Origin: Opacimonas sp014872805 | GTDB taxonomy: Bacteria > Pseudomonadota > Gammaproteobacteria > Enterobacterales > Alteromonadaceae | Reading direction: 5' to 3' | Assembly (NCBI GenBank): GCA_014872805.1 | Contig: WKFN01000010.1 | Location: 1 to 64,000 of the forward strand | DNA length: 64,000 nt | Shown here: piece by piece, positions 18,005 through 27,122 of the stretch | Numbering within the stretch: the first letter of the stretch is position 1 | Layout of the letters: each line of letters opens with the position of its first letter | The notes under the pieces: model-generated | Seen by the model: only the letters and a program-made list of their open reading frames with translations | What the model was told of the DNA's origin: nothing | The model's database searches: none | Translations under genes and position numbers: made by a program

Positions 18005-18601
18005 TTAGCTGTTTAGCTGATAAAGTCCGTAGATGAAACCACTGGTTTGAGCTGATTTTACAGCGCTAAGGTTGAGTTCTGCCCAATCAACGATTAAATC
18101 AGGCTCATGCTCGCAATACACTAATGTGTGTACATTAATGAGACCTTGCTCGAATAAGTGTTGCAAAAAGGAAACTAATAATCCTTGATTGAAGGGAGGG
18201 TCAACAAAAACAATATCGAAAGGCCTAGTAAGCGCTAAATTTTCAGCTTTAATTTTTAATGCATCACTTTCATAGACTGAAACTGTCTCGGCGAGACCAA
18301 GGATGCTGATATTTTGCTGAAGTTGCCGACAAGCTTGACGATTTAGCTCACACGCGATGACCTGACGTGCACCTCGCGATGCTGCTTCAAACGTTAAACT
18401 TCCACTGCCTGCGAAGGCGTCCAAGCAAACGGCATCCACAATATGTCCTTGTAACCAGTTAAATAACGTTTCTTTAGTGCGGTCCGTCGTGGGTCTAAGA
18501 CCAGATGAGTCTATGACCGCTAGTTTTCGGCCACGATGACGACCACTAATAATTCTGATTTGTCCCATCGCAGACGGATTTTTTTGCTTTTTGTGACGCA
18601 T
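18005..18601 (-). CDS. rsmD: 16S rRNA (guanine(966)-N(2))-methyltransferase RsmD
   Basis: Methylates N2 of G966 of 16S rRNA on the 30S subunit. It has a SAM-binding DAFAGSG (61-67) and the catalytic DPPF (134-137). The N-terminal RIISGRHRGRKL and LRPTTDR motifs are characteristic. It is divergent from ftsY, the standard arrangement in gammaproteobacteria. Confidence 0.95.
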   Translation of the reverse strand: MRHKKQKNPSAMGQIRIISGRHRGRKLAVIDSSGLRPTTDRTKETLFNWLQGHIVDAVCLDAFAGSGSLTFEAASRGARQVIACELNRQACRQLQQNISILGLAETVSVYESDALKIKAENLALTRPFDIVFVDPPFNQGLLVSFLQHLFEQGLINVHTLVYCEHEPDLIVDWAELNLSAVKSAQTSGFIYGLYQLNS

Positions 18602-18688
18602 TCACGCTAAACCTTAAAGTAATCTAGTGGTATGATAACAAAATTAATTTATTAGCAATATCTGCTTGTCGCCAAGGTTTGTTTTTCG

Positions 18689-19723
18689 ATGTTTAACTTG
18701 TTTAAGAAAAAGGACACAAAGCCCGATTCAACTCCCCCCGAATCCACTCAACCTAATGCGCAACAGACAGAAAAAAAAGGTCTGTTTGCGTCACTCTCCG
18801 AGCGTCTATCTCGGACTAGAGCAAACATTGGTAGTGGTTTTAGGTCACTTTTTAGTGGTCGAAACATTGATGATGATTTGTACGAAGAGCTCGAAACCCA
18901 GCTTCTAGTTGCCGATGTTGGTATGACAACTACCCAAAACATTATTGAACATTTAACTCAACATGCTGATAAATCGGCATTAAAAGATGCTGATGCCCTT
19001 TTTGTTGAACTCAAATCTTATATGGCAGAATTACTTACAAATGTAGAAGCGCCACTTGATACGCAAAACACAGAAGGTCCATTTGTTATTTTGATGGTGG
19101 GTGTCAATGGTGTGGGCAAAACCACGACGATTGGTAAGATGGCGAAACAATTTCAAGCACAAGGCAAAAAAGTCATGTTAGCTGCCGGTGATACCTTTCG
19201 TGCTGCTGCTGTGGAGCAACTGCAGGTCTGGGGTGAACGCAACGAGATCCCTGTGATCGCTCAGCAAACCGGTTCTGATAGTGCTTCAGTTTTATATGAC
19301 GCCTTAAATGCTGCACAAGCACGTGGCACAGATGTTCTGATTGCTGATACCGCGGGTCGCTTGCAAAACAAAGATCATTTAATGCAAGAACTAGAGAAAG
19401 TTGTGCGTGTGATGCGCAAACTAAATCCTGACGCACCACACGAAATTATGCTCACATTGGATGCAGGGACTGGACAAAACGCCATTAGCCAAGCGAAGTT
19501 ATTTAATGATGCGGTAGGTCTAACAGGTATTAGTCTTACCAAACTTGACGGTACTGCTAAAGGTGGGGTCATTTTTCCCATTGCTGAGCAGTTCTCATTG
19601 CCTATTCGTTATATTGGTGTGGGTGAAGGGATTGATGATCTGCGTCCTTTCCATGCACAAGAATTTATTGACGCTTTATTTGATGGTCCTGAGTCAGCTG
19701 AGGAAATCGAAACGCAATTATGA
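18689..19723 (+). CDS. ftsY: Signal recognition particle receptor FtsY
   Basis: SRP-receptor GTPase that docks ribosome-SRP complexes at the SecYEG translocon. A short charged N-terminal A region (about 1-55) precedes the four-helix N domain. The G domain has GVNGVGKTTT (138-147), DTAGR (220-224) and TKLDG near 290. It ends in ATGA, overlapping the ftsE start, so ftsY-ftsE-ftsX form one coupled operon. Confidence 0.97.
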   Translation: MFNLFKKKDTKPDSTPPESTQPNAQQTEKKGLFASLSERLSRTRANIGSGFRSLFSGRNIDDDLYEELETQLLVADVGMTTTQNIIEHLTQHADKSALKDADALFVELKSYMAELLTNVEAPLDTQNTEGPFVILMVGVNGVGKTTTIGKMAKQFQAQGKKVMLAAGDTFRAAAVEQLQVWGERNEIPVIAQQTGSDSASVLYDALNAAQARGTDVLIADTAGRLQNKDHLMQELEKVVRVMRKLNPDAPHEIMLTLDAGTGQNAISQAKLFNDAVGLTGISLTKLDGTAKGGVIFPIAEQFSLPIRYIGVGEGIDDLRPFHAQEFIDALFDGPESAEEIETQL

Positions 19724-20430
19724 TCAAATTTGCCAACGTCAGCAAAACTTATAGCGGTGGGCAAATTGCCCTACAAAAAGTCAATTTTGAGGTCAAGGCC
19801 GGAGAGATGGCATTTTTGACAGGTCACTCTGGCGCGGGCAAATCTACCATTCTTAAACTCATTAGCTTAATGGAACGTCCCAGTGTCGGCGAAGTCTTTA
19901 TCAATGGTCATGATCTCAATCAGTTACGTCGCAAAGATATTCCCTATGTGAGACGAGATATTGGTATGATTTTTCAGTCACACCAATTACTGATGGACCG
20001 TACAGTATTTGATAATGTCGCATTGCCGCTCGTGATTGAAGGATATTCACGCAAGCACATTGTACGACGGGTATCAGCTGCCCTTGAATTAGTAGGCTTA
20101 CGCAATAAGCAAGAGCTATCGCCGAAAACGTTGTCGGGTGGTGAGCAACAACGCGTTGGTATCGCTCGAGCTATCGTTAACAACCCTCCATTATTACTAG
20201 CTGATGAGCCGACGGGGAATTTGGATCCTAAATTGTCTTTAGAAATTTTTCATTTGTTCGAACAGTTAAATAACCGCGGCATGAGTATTTTTATTGCGAC
20301 GCATGATTTGGGATTAATTGCACGCATGAAGCATCGCACGCTTACCCTAAATCAAGGTCGTATGATTGAAGATGCTTTACAGGAAGACATGTTTGGGGTG
20401 ACCACTAAGTTGCCAGGTGACATGCGATGA
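19720..20430 (+). CDS. ftsE: Cell division ATP-binding protein FtsE
   Basis: ATPase of the FtsEX complex, which activates septal peptidoglycan hydrolases during division. Walker A is GHSGAGKST (35-43), the signature is LSGGEQQR (138-145) and Walker B is LLLADEP (158-164). It overlaps both ftsY and ftsX by 4 bp. Confidence 0.97.
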   Translation: MIKFANVSKTYSGGQIALQKVNFEVKAGEMAFLTGHSGAGKSTILKLISLMERPSVGEVFINGHDLNQLRRKDIPYVRRDIGMIFQSHQLLMDRTVFDNVALPLVIEGYSRKHIVRRVSAALELVGLRNKQELSPKTLSGGEQQRVGIARAIVNNPPLLLADEPTGNLDPKLSLEIFHLFEQLNNRGMSIFIATHDLGLIARMKHRTLTLNQGRMIEDALQEDMFGVTTKLPGDMR

Positions 20431-21407
20431 GCTTGCTTTTTCATGGTCGCGAAACGACACCAAAAGTTCGCAAGCAATCTTTGTGGCAACGCATACGAGG
20501 TGGTTTTACTAATCATATTAGACAAATTTTGGCTTCATTAGGGGAATTATGGCGCACCCCGCTGGCATCGATTATGACTATTGCTGTGTTGGGATTGAGT
20601 ATCACTTTGCCTAGTACGTTGTACATCTTAGTAAAAAATAGCTCTCAAGTGACGGCGGGTTGGGGGCAAGCAGGTGAAATCTCACTTTATCTTAAAGAAC
20701 AAACGACCTTAGAGCAGGCCAATGGTACCTTGCTCAGTGTGCGTTTGATGACAGAGATTGCAGACGTAGAGCTGATCACTGCGGAACAGGCGCTTTTAGA
20801 TTTTGAAGCACAATCAGGATTAACCAACACCCTTTCATATTTAGACGAAAACCCGTTGCCTCATGTACTGGTTGTCACACCCAAACGTGAACATCTAGCA
20901 CCGACGGCAGCGGAACATTTGTTAGAGCGCTTAGAGCGTTTAACGCACGTGGATTTTGGTAAATTGGATATAGAATGGTTAAAAAGACTCACCGCTATTT
21001 TATCTATTGCCAGTGACATAGTATGGATTATTGCCCTATTGCTCTGCATTTCCGTCGTGTTGATCATTGGTAACACTATTCGCTTGAATATATTGAACCA
21101 GCGCGAAGAAATCATCGTAATGAAGCTCGTTGGTGCAACGGATAATTTTATTCGTTTTCCTTTTTTGTATACCGGTATTTGGTACGGATTACTAGGGGGG
21201 TTAATGGCGTGGTTCCTTGTGGTATTTATTTTATGGTGGATACAATCTGGAATTGAAGCGTTAGCAGAACTTTATCAGGCAGATTTTGTGCTTAGCGGTC
21301 TCGATCTCACGGCACTCACTGTAATATTAGGACTAGCCGTGATGTTGGGATTACTCGGTTCCTATATTTCAGTGCAAAAGCACATTAAAGACATTGAACC
21401 CAAATAG
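20427..21407 (+). CDS. ftsX: Cell division protein FtsX
   Basis: Membrane partner of FtsE (326 aa). A basic cytoplasmic N-terminus precedes TM1 (about 45-67), a periplasmic domain of about 110 residues that would contact an EnvC-like activator, and three C-terminal TM helices. The conserved NTIRLNILNQREEI cytoplasmic loop is present near 215. It is preceded by ftsE and followed by rpoH. Confidence 0.95.
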   Translation: MSLLFHGRETTPKVRKQSLWQRIRGGFTNHIRQILASLGELWRTPLASIMTIAVLGLSITLPSTLYILVKNSSQVTAGWGQAGEISLYLKEQTTLEQANGTLLSVRLMTEIADVELITAEQALLDFEAQSGLTNTLSYLDENPLPHVLVVTPKREHLAPTAAEHLLERLERLTHVDFGKLDIEWLKRLTAILSIASDIVWIIALLLCISVVLIIGNTIRLNILNQREEIIVMKLVGATDNFIRFPFLYTGIWYGLLGGLMAWFLVVFILWWIQSGIEALAELYQADFVLSGLDLTALTVILGLAVMLGLLGSYISVQKHIKDIEPK

Positions 21408-21453
21408 TGAATCTAAACTAAGACTGAACAGGTCTCTTAAAAAACAGAGCATT

Positions 21454-21482
21454 TTGACGATATACCGATAAAAAGTTTTATT
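21454..21482 (+). promoter_or_regulatory. Putative sigma-70 promoter of rpoH
   Basis: TTGACG (21454-21459) and TTTATT (21477-21482) are separated by exactly 17 bp, about 50 bp upstream of the rpoH start. The -10 is only a four-of-six match. Confidence 0.4.
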
Positions 21483-21532
21483 CTTCAGAATTATTTGCTA
21501 TATTTTTCGTAATATTTATGAGAGGTTTTACA

Positions 21533-22381
21533 ATGACACAATCAATGCAAATGACCTTAGCATTACCACAAAGTGGAAGCATTGAAAGCTATGTACAATC
21601 TGTTTCTACTATTCCAATGCTCAGCGCTGACGAAGAGCGTAATTTAGCTGAGCGTTTATATAATGAAGGTGATTTAGAAGCCGCTCGTCAACTCGTTATG
21701 TCGCATTTGCGCTTTGTCGTGCATATTGCCAAATCTTATGCTGGCTACGGTTTACCTCAAGCGGATTTGATCCAAGAAGGTAACATAGGCCTGATGAAAG
21801 CGGTCAAACGCTTTGACCCTAGTGTCGGTGTGCGTCTCGTCTCTTTTGCGGTACATTGGATTAAAGCAGAGATCCACGAATTTGTGCTTAAAAATTGGCG
21901 CATCGTGAAAGTTGCTACGACCAAAGCACAGCGTAAGTTGTTCTTCAATCTTAGAAAAGCCAAGAAACGTTTAGGTTGGTTTACGCATGAAGAAGTTCAA
22001 AAGGTAGCAGAAGAGCTCGGTGTAAGCGAAAAAGAAGTGTTACAGATGGAGGCTCGAATGGGCTCTCAGGATGCTGCATTTGACTTAAGCGACAGCAATG
22101 ACGACGATAGCAATTTTGCTCCAGCTCAATACCTAGAAGACAAATCAGCAGGCGTAGAAGAAACTGTTATCAATGCGGATTACGATGCCAATGCGTCTAA
22201 GCGCTTGTATTCAGCAATTAAAACGCTTGATGAGCGTTCGCAAGAAATCATCGAAACTCGTTGGTTGGCTGATGACAAGATGACGTTACAAGATCTAGCT
22301 GCTAAATATAATGTTTCTGCAGAACGTGTTCGTCAAATTGAAAAGAACGCAATGAAAAAGATTCAGGCAGCCATGGCATAA
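21533..22381 (+). CDS. rpoH: RNA polymerase heat-shock sigma factor RpoH (sigma-32)
   Basis: Heat-shock sigma factor, about 282 aa. Regions 2.1-2.4 (SHLRFVVHIAKSYAG onward), the RpoH-box QRKLFFNLR and the C-terminal region 4 helix-turn-helix (SAERVRQIEKNAMKK) are conserved. I chose ATG 21533 because AGAGG lies 7 nt upstream and the N-terminus then matches E. coli RpoH. An in-frame ATG at 21518 would overlap that site. It stands alone between ftsX and a strong terminator. Confidence 0.96.
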   Translation: MTQSMQMTLALPQSGSIESYVQSVSTIPMLSADEERNLAERLYNEGDLEAARQLVMSHLRFVVHIAKSYAGYGLPQADLIQEGNIGLMKAVKRFDPSVGVRLVSFAVHWIKAEIHEFVLKNWRIVKVATTKAQRKLFFNLRKAKKRLGWFTHEEVQKVAEELGVSEKEVLQMEARMGSQDAAFDLSDSNDDDSNFAPAQYLEDKSAGVEETVINADYDANASKRLYSAIKTLDERSQEIIETRWLADDKMTLQDLAAKYNVSAERVRQIEKNAMKKIQAAMA

Positions 22382-22399
22382 AATACTGTACTTACTCCA

Positions 22400-22426
22400 A
22401 AAAAGGTCGCGGTTTGCGGCCTTTTT
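22400..22426 (+). terminator. Rho-independent terminator of rpoH
   Basis: An 11-bp stem AAAAAGGTCGC/GCGGCCTTTTT (one G-T wobble) with a 5-nt loop, 18 bp after the rpoH stop. It can also serve the convergent fabY gene. Confidence 0.85.
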
Positions 22427-22445
22427 CGTTTATTAGATATGGCAT

Positions 22446-23348
22446 CTATTCCTTTACTGGCAACACCCAATACACGCCTTTAAATTCTGCTACTGGTTGC
22501 TGTCCATCTAGAATCTGTACAGATAATTCAATCCGCGTCTTATCGCCTTTCGATAAAGGGCTAAAATCACCGTGTAAGGTATCCAAATCGGCAATACCTC
22601 TTGGCTGTGAAGTCACTGGCTTGTGATAATGAATTTGTCCATCACCTAACACAATATCGCCTTCAAGTGCATTTTGTTGAAGTTGCAAATGGATTAAGCC
22701 CCAGCCAGTGAGCGTGGCGAGTGAATAAATACTTCCTGCAAACATACTGCCGTGTAAGTTGATATTCTTGTTGAGCGACGCTCGTACTTCAAGGGTCAAC
22801 CCATCGTATTGATAGACTTGAATACCCATTTGCTCACTGATGGGGATCGTTGTCTGCCATGTGTGTTGCAATTGCTCACACCATTTGGGATGCATTAAAA
22901 TGCGTTGGGTGGTGCCAAGGTGTTTGACCATTTGGATGCGTTTGAGTTTGATTAAATCCTTGGGCGCAGATTCTTGTTTTTTGTACCCACATGAGGCGAA
23001 AAACGCTTCTGAAGTTTCCAAGCTATTCGTCACGGCTCTTACCGCACCTTGGCTGATTGCGTAATTTTCTAACGCAGCAATGATAACTCGCCCTAGACCT
23101 TTACCATGAGCGGCAAAATCGACCGCAATATGCCGGACCTGCACTTCATCCGCTGAATTAAAATGCAGTCTACCGACGGCGACGATTTCATTATTAGCAT
23201 TGATGACCATGCGATGATGAGCCACAGCGTCGTATTCGTCTTTTTCTGAACCAAGAGGGAGATTAAAAGGCTCACGTAAAATTCGCCAGCGAAACTGAAA
23301 ATAACGTTCGAGCAGCTCATCGCTCTTTGGGGTAAGTACCTTGTACAT
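22446..23348 (-). CDS. fabY: GNAT acetyltransferase/thioesterase fusion, YiiD/FabY-like
   Basis: A two-domain protein of about 300 aa. A GNAT domain (about 1-140, acyl-CoA loop HGKGLGRVII) is followed by a YiiD-type hotdog thioesterase domain (about 155-300, FAGSIYSLATLTGWGL). It aligns with E. coli YiiD, shown to be a malonyl-ACP decarboxylase (MadA) that supports fatty-acid initiation. I chose the ATG at 23348, 2 bp after the dtd stop. An upstream in-frame ATG would overlap dtd by 91 bp and add residues absent from the family. Confidence 0.87.
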   Translation of the reverse strand: MYKVLTPKSDELLERYFQFRWRILREPFNLPLGSEKDEYDAVAHHRMVINANNEIVAVGRLHFNSADEVQVRHIAVDFAAHGKGLGRVIIAALENYAISQGAVRAVTNSLETSEAFFASCGYKKQESAPKDLIKLKRIQMVKHLGTTQRILMHPKWCEQLQHTWQTTIPISEQMGIQVYQYDGLTLEVRASLNKNINLHGSMFAGSIYSLATLTGWGLIHLQLQQNALEGDIVLGDGQIHYHKPVTSQPRGIADLDTLHGDFSPLSKGDKTRIELSVQILDGQQPVAEFKGVYWVLPVKE

Positions 23349-23350
23349 GT

Positions 23351-23794
23351 CTATTCCATGTTGAGTGTAAATGTCACAGGGCCGTCGTTGACCAATGCAA
23401 CTTGCATATCCGCACCGAATTGACCGGTTTGTATTGTACACTGAGTTTGTGACTTTATGGTAGCTACGAAGTGATCGTAGAGTTGTTGGCCTAACTCGGG
23501 TGAAGCACCTCGCGAAAAGCCTGGACGATTACCTTTTAGGGTGTCGGCTACTAAAGTAAACTGTGAAACGATCAGGATATCTCCTGAAATTTGTTCAATG
23601 TTGAGATTCATTTTGCCCTGTTCATCACTGAACATACGAAATTTAAGGATTTTTTGTAGCAGTTTCTCTGCCGTTACTTCTGTATCAGTCGCCTCAACTC
23701 CGAGTAAAATCAACATACCGTGATTGATTTGCGCAATGCGTTTTGTAGCAACGGTTACAGACGCGTTTTGTACTCGTTGAATCAGTGCAATCAT
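23351..23794 (-). CDS. dtd: D-aminoacyl-tRNA deacylase
   Basis: Hydrolyses D-aminoacyl-tRNA to prevent D-amino-acid misincorporation. The active-site SQFT (77-80) and C-terminal NDGPVT (136-141), which brings in the cross-subunit Gly-Pro motif, are intact at the usual length of 147 aa. It lies between pip and fabY; dtd-yiiD adjacency is also found in E. coli. Confidence 0.96.
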   Translation of the reverse strand: MIALIQRVQNASVTVATKRIAQINHGMLILLGVEATDTEVTAEKLLQKILKFRMFSDEQGKMNLNIEQISGDILIVSQFTLVADTLKGNRPGFSRGASPELGQQLYDHFVATIKSQTQCTIQTGQFGADMQVALVNDGPVTFTLNME

Positions 23795-23817
23795 GTCATT
23801 CCTTGCGTAATAATCAG

Positions 23818-24780
23818 TTAAATAAGTTTGGCCATAAGATCCGTTGCATCTTTTAATGCTGCAGCAATGTTAGGCTCTGAAGTACTGTGACCTGCATCAG
23901 GAACGATATTCAGCGTACTGTTTGGCAAAGCTTGCTGTAACAAATATGACGCTTCGAGTTTGCAAATCATATCATAGCGCCCATGGACTATATAAACAGG
24001 TAATTCTGAAAGGGTAGCAACGTTGTGCAATATATAGTTTTCAGAGATAAAACAATTGCTTTTTAAATAATGACATTCAAGTGTGGCGAGGCTGGAGACT
24101 TGCTGCAAATCATAATTGGTTAATGGGTCGACATAAGGGTGTTGAATTCGAGAGATACGCTCTTCCCAGCCATACCAAGCGCGTAACGCATCGGTTTGTA
24201 GGAATTTGTTTTTTTGGTTAAAGCGCGCTTCAAACAACTCGCACACCTCACGGGTTGAAGTGGTTTTATCAATTGACATGTCTTGAGTAAAGGCTTCATA
24301 GTGTTCTGGGTAAAGCTGCGCTGCACCACCTTTGGGAGAGATAAACCAGTCTATATCTTCTTCTCGCGCTAGAAACACACCACGAAGTACCAAACCTAAT
24401 ACGGTTTTTGGTGTGCGAATCGCTGCTAATAAAGCCAAAGTTGCGCCCCAACTGCCACCAAATAAGAGCCATCTATCCACATGGCAGTGCTGCCGAATTA
24501 CTTCGATATCTGCCAGTAAATCTTCGGTTGTATTATCACGTGTCTCGGCTAATGGGGTTGATTGGCCGGCACCACGCTGGTCAAACGCAATGATCCGGTA
24601 AATATCAGGATTGAACATCGATGAATAGTTTGGGCTTAACCCGCCACCAGGACCGCCATGGAGATATAAAACTGGGATGCCATCGGGATTACCCGTTTCT
24701 TCAATATGCAAAGTATGAATATCCGAAACTGCTAAGGTGTAGCTTTTATAGGGTGCAGTAATCGGATATAAGTAATTCAT
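23818..24780 (-). CDS. pip: Prolyl aminopeptidase (proline iminopeptidase)
   Basis: An alpha/beta-hydrolase of family S33 (320 aa) that removes N-terminal proline from peptides. It shows the oxyanion HGGPGGG (41-47), FDQRGAG, the nucleophile S110 in GGSWG and a C-terminal DAGHS with the catalytic His. It lies upstream of dtd on the same strand with a 23-bp gap and probably leads a pip-dtd-fabY transcript. Confidence 0.92.
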   Translation of the reverse strand: MNYLYPITAPYKSYTLAVSDIHTLHIEETGNPDGIPVLYLHGGPGGGLSPNYSSMFNPDIYRIIAFDQRGAGQSTPLAETRDNTTEDLLADIEVIRQHCHVDRWLLFGGSWGATLALLAAIRTPKTVLGLVLRGVFLAREEDIDWFISPKGGAAQLYPEHYEAFTQDMSIDKTTSTREVCELFEARFNQKNKFLQTDALRAWYGWEERISRIQHPYVDPLTNYDLQQVSSLATLECHYLKSNCFISENYILHNVATLSELPVYIVHGRYDMICKLEASYLLQQALPNSTLNIVPDAGHSTSEPNIAAALKDATDLMAKLI

Positions 24781-24858
24781 TGCTATTGTATTTTTTATTG
24801 TTTTGGACTAATTTTAAGTCACGCATAATGATGCACAAATCATATTAAGGAAATTACT

Positions 24859-25095
24859 ATGTCACAACAAGGTTCAGGGGGCAATGTTATCGCCGCTATT
24901 TGTAATGTTTTCATTCCTGGTTTAGGTCAACTGGTACAAGGAAGACTTGGCGCAGCGATTTTATTTTTTGTCGTATGCGCAGTCTGTTATGCACTCAGCG
25001 CGACGTTAATTTTAATTTTTATGTGGCCTATAGGTGCTCTGTTTCACCTCTGGTCAATAATCAGTGCAGCTAGATACAGTCCCAATCATATATGA
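24859..25095 (+). CDS. Small membrane protein (78 aa), TM2-like
   Basis: A short protein with two or three hydrophobic helices and a FIPGLGQLVQGR motif between them, reminiscent of TM2-domain proteins. AAGGA lies 7 nt before the ATG, supporting translation. It is divergent from pip and convergent with yihY. Function unknown. Confidence 0.7.
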   Translation: MSQQGSGGNVIAAICNVFIPGLGQLVQGRLGAAILFFVVCAVCYALSATLILIFMWPIGALFHLWSIISAARYSPNHI

Positions 25096-25126
25096 TTGAC
25101 TCACTTACAAGGACGTTAATGAAAAA

Positions 25127-26008
25127 CTAAGTGTTTTTCTCTTTGTTCTCATCGAGGTCAAGGAACTTGGCCTCTTTGACTGAGCAAGTGAATTCCGCAC
25201 CAATCAACACCACCATCCAAGACAAATAAACCCAGACAAACAAAATAGGAATGACCGCCAGGGCACCATAAATCAGCTCATAGGAAGGGAAATTTTTGAC
25301 GTATAAAGCGAATCCCTTTTTACTAAGCTCAAATAAAAAGGTAGATAAAACCGCTCCAGCCAAAGCGTGTTTGAATTTCACGCGAGTGTTAGGCACCAAC
25401 ATAAAAATGATCAAAAATGCTAGCAACGCCAACAAACTGGGTACCCATTTAAGCAAAAAAGTACTCAACCCTGGTGTATACTCCTCAGCGACTGCGGCAA
25501 AACCTAGCAAGTAAGTACTTACGACCACACTGGCTCCCATTAAAATTGGCCCAAGTGTAATCACCATCCAGTATATTGCAAAGGTAAAGACCGCTGGTCG
25601 AGTCTTGCGGGTACGCCAGATTACATTCAATGTTTTATCGATATTGCTGATCAAAAGCAGTGCGACGACAAGTAGAGAGATGATGCCAATTGCGCCCATT
25701 TCACTTGCGTTACTCACAAATTCAGTGACGTATCGTTGCACAACATCGCCAGAAGTGGGCACAAAATTGTTAAAGATAAAATCTTCCAATACTTGGCGCA
25801 CACTAGTAAAAGCTGGAAAGGCACTTAAAATGGTAAAGAACACCATGATGAATGGTACCAGTGACAACAAAGAGACGTAGGCAAGGTGTCCAGCTGAAAC
25901 CGTAATCTTGTCTTCTTGACAGCGTTTAACAAAATAACTAAGAAGATTTTGTAATTTAGGAAATGTCGTGCGTTGTAAAAGCATCCATGCTTTTTGCCAT
26001 GTGTTCAT
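25127..26008 (-). CDS. yihY: YihY/BrkB family inner-membrane protein
   Basis: A membrane protein of 293 aa with six predicted helices and a charged C-terminal tail, of the YihY/BrkB family (UPF0761). The ISAGHLAYVSLLSLVPF-type segment (here TVSAGHLAYVSLLSLVPF) near residue 37 is the family mark. Some databases call these ribonuclease BN by historical error; there is no nuclease motif. Function unresolved. Confidence 0.88.
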   Translation of the reverse strand: MNTWQKAWMLLQRTTFPKLQNLLSYFVKRCQEDKITVSAGHLAYVSLLSLVPFIMVFFTILSAFPAFTSVRQVLEDFIFNNFVPTSGDVVQRYVTEFVSNASEMGAIGIISLLVVALLLISNIDKTLNVIWRTRKTRPAVFTFAIYWMVITLGPILMGASVVVSTYLLGFAAVAEEYTPGLSTFLLKWVPSLLALLAFLIIFMLVPNTRVKFKHALAGAVLSTFLFELSKKGFALYVKNFPSYELIYGALAVIPILFVWVYLSWMVVLIGAEFTCSVKEAKFLDLDENKEKNT

Positions 26009-26041
26009 TATTTGACTTAAAAATTCATCGATTAATGAATA

Positions 26042-26065
26042 GCTTAGCAGACATCTCTGCTAAGC
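26042..26065. repeat. Perfect 10-bp inverted repeat downstream of metF
   Basis: GCTTAGCAGA/TCTGCTAAGC with a 4-nt loop, 24 bp past the metF stop. The stem is GC-moderate and no T tract follows in either direction, so it may be a processed or stabilising 3' hairpin, or a Rho-dependent end, rather than a classic terminator. Confidence 0.55.
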
Positions 26066-26088
26066 GACAAACACATTACACAATTCTT

Positions 26089-26970
26089 TTATGCGCGTAA
26101 GCCGAGCATATGGCAAATGGCATAACTCAATTCACTGCGATTGAGGGTATAGAAGTGAAAGTGTTTTACGCCTTCACGAGCGAGGATTTTAACTTGATCC
26201 ATCGCGATACTGGCGGCCAATAAATTGCGGGTCGTTTGGTCAGCGTCATCTAGGCCATCGTACATTTTGTGTAACCAGTTAGGTACGTGCACATTAGTAA
26301 AGTTGGCAAATCTGAGTAACGTTTGATAATTAGTCACAGGTAAAATCCCTGGGACAATATCAATATCAATTCCAGCGGCGGCAGCGCGGTCGCGGAATCG
26401 CAAATAATGAGAGGAATCAAAAAAGAACTGTGTTATGGCTTCAGTTGCTCCCGCTTCCGCCTTGCGTTTTAAATTGAGCAAATCAAATTGTGCATTAGGT
26501 GCCTCAGGATGCGTTTCAGGGTAAGCGGCAACGGAAATATCAAAATCAGCTACGTCTTTGAGTAAAGCAACCAAATCTGATGCATACATATCTGGCTTAT
26601 CCATACCATCGGGCAAGTCACCGCGCAGTGCCACGATGCGTCTGATCCCGTTGTCCCAATATTCTTGTGCGATTTGGGTTAATTCTTCACGTGATGCATC
26701 CACACAAGTCAAATGCGGCACGGCCGCAATTCCCATGTCGTTTTGAATGCGTTTTACCACATTGTGGGTTTTGTCACGTTCTCCACTGTTAGCACCATAA
26801 GTAACGGACATATATGATGGCTTCAACGGCGCCAGACGTTCGACAGACTTCCATAGCATGGTTTCCATCTTCTCGTTACTCGGTGGGAAAAATTCAAAAG
26901 ACACCTGAATATCACGTAATTCTGACAAAGACTGGTTGAGAAGATCTATGCCTTGAGCATAAGAAACCAT
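26089..26970 (-). CDS. metF: Methylenetetrahydrofolate reductase
   Basis: A flavoprotein (293 aa) reducing 5,10-methylene-THF to 5-methyl-THF for methionine synthesis. It shows the N-terminal SFEFFPPSNEKME with the catalytic Glu, the DLTCVDAS-type segment (here HLTCVDAS), ALRGDLP and the C-terminal HFYTLNR. The divergent promoter region shared with metJ contains met boxes, so it should be repressed by MetJ with S-adenosylmethionine. Confidence 0.96.
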   Translation of the reverse strand: MVSYAQGIDLLNQSLSELRDIQVSFEFFPPSNEKMETMLWKSVERLAPLKPSYMSVTYGANSGERDKTHNVVKRIQNDMGIAAVPHLTCVDASREELTQIAQEYWDNGIRRIVALRGDLPDGMDKPDMYASDLVALLKDVADFDISVAAYPETHPEAPNAQFDLLNLKRKAEAGATEAITQFFFDSSHYLRFRDRAAAAGIDIDIVPGILPVTNYQTLLRFANFTNVHVPNWLHKMYDGLDDADQTTRNLLAASIAMDQVKILAREGVKHFHFYTLNRSELSYAICHMLGLRA

Positions 26971-27000
26971 GAGGGAACTCCAAAAAAAAGGGTATACAAT

Positions 27001-27024
27001 AGACGTTTAGACGTCTAAACTACG
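27001..27024. promoter_or_regulatory. Tandem met boxes (MetJ operator) between metF and metJ
   Basis: Adjacent 8-mers AGACGTTT (27001-27008) and AGACGTCT (27009-27016) match the met-box consensus AGACGTCT with one mismatch and none. A weaker third unit may follow to 27024. Tandem boxes are how MetJ dimers bind cooperatively. The site is 31 bp from the metF start. Confidence 0.85.
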
Positions 27025-27122
27025 AGATATTAGTGGTTCGGTCAAGCAAAATCATCCGTTGTTAGACTAAAACCGTATTCTGAAAATATATAATAAATAT
27101 AAAAACACGATAAGGCAGTATG

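Noticed and set aside
25121..25139. Terminator between the small membrane protein and yihY
   Set aside because: The GAAAAAC/GTTTTTC stem is short, AT-rich and overlaps the yihY stop codon, so support is too weak to list.
25127..26008. Ribonuclease BN annotation for yihY
   Set aside because: The family name is a known mis-assignment; the protein is a multi-helix membrane protein without nuclease residues.
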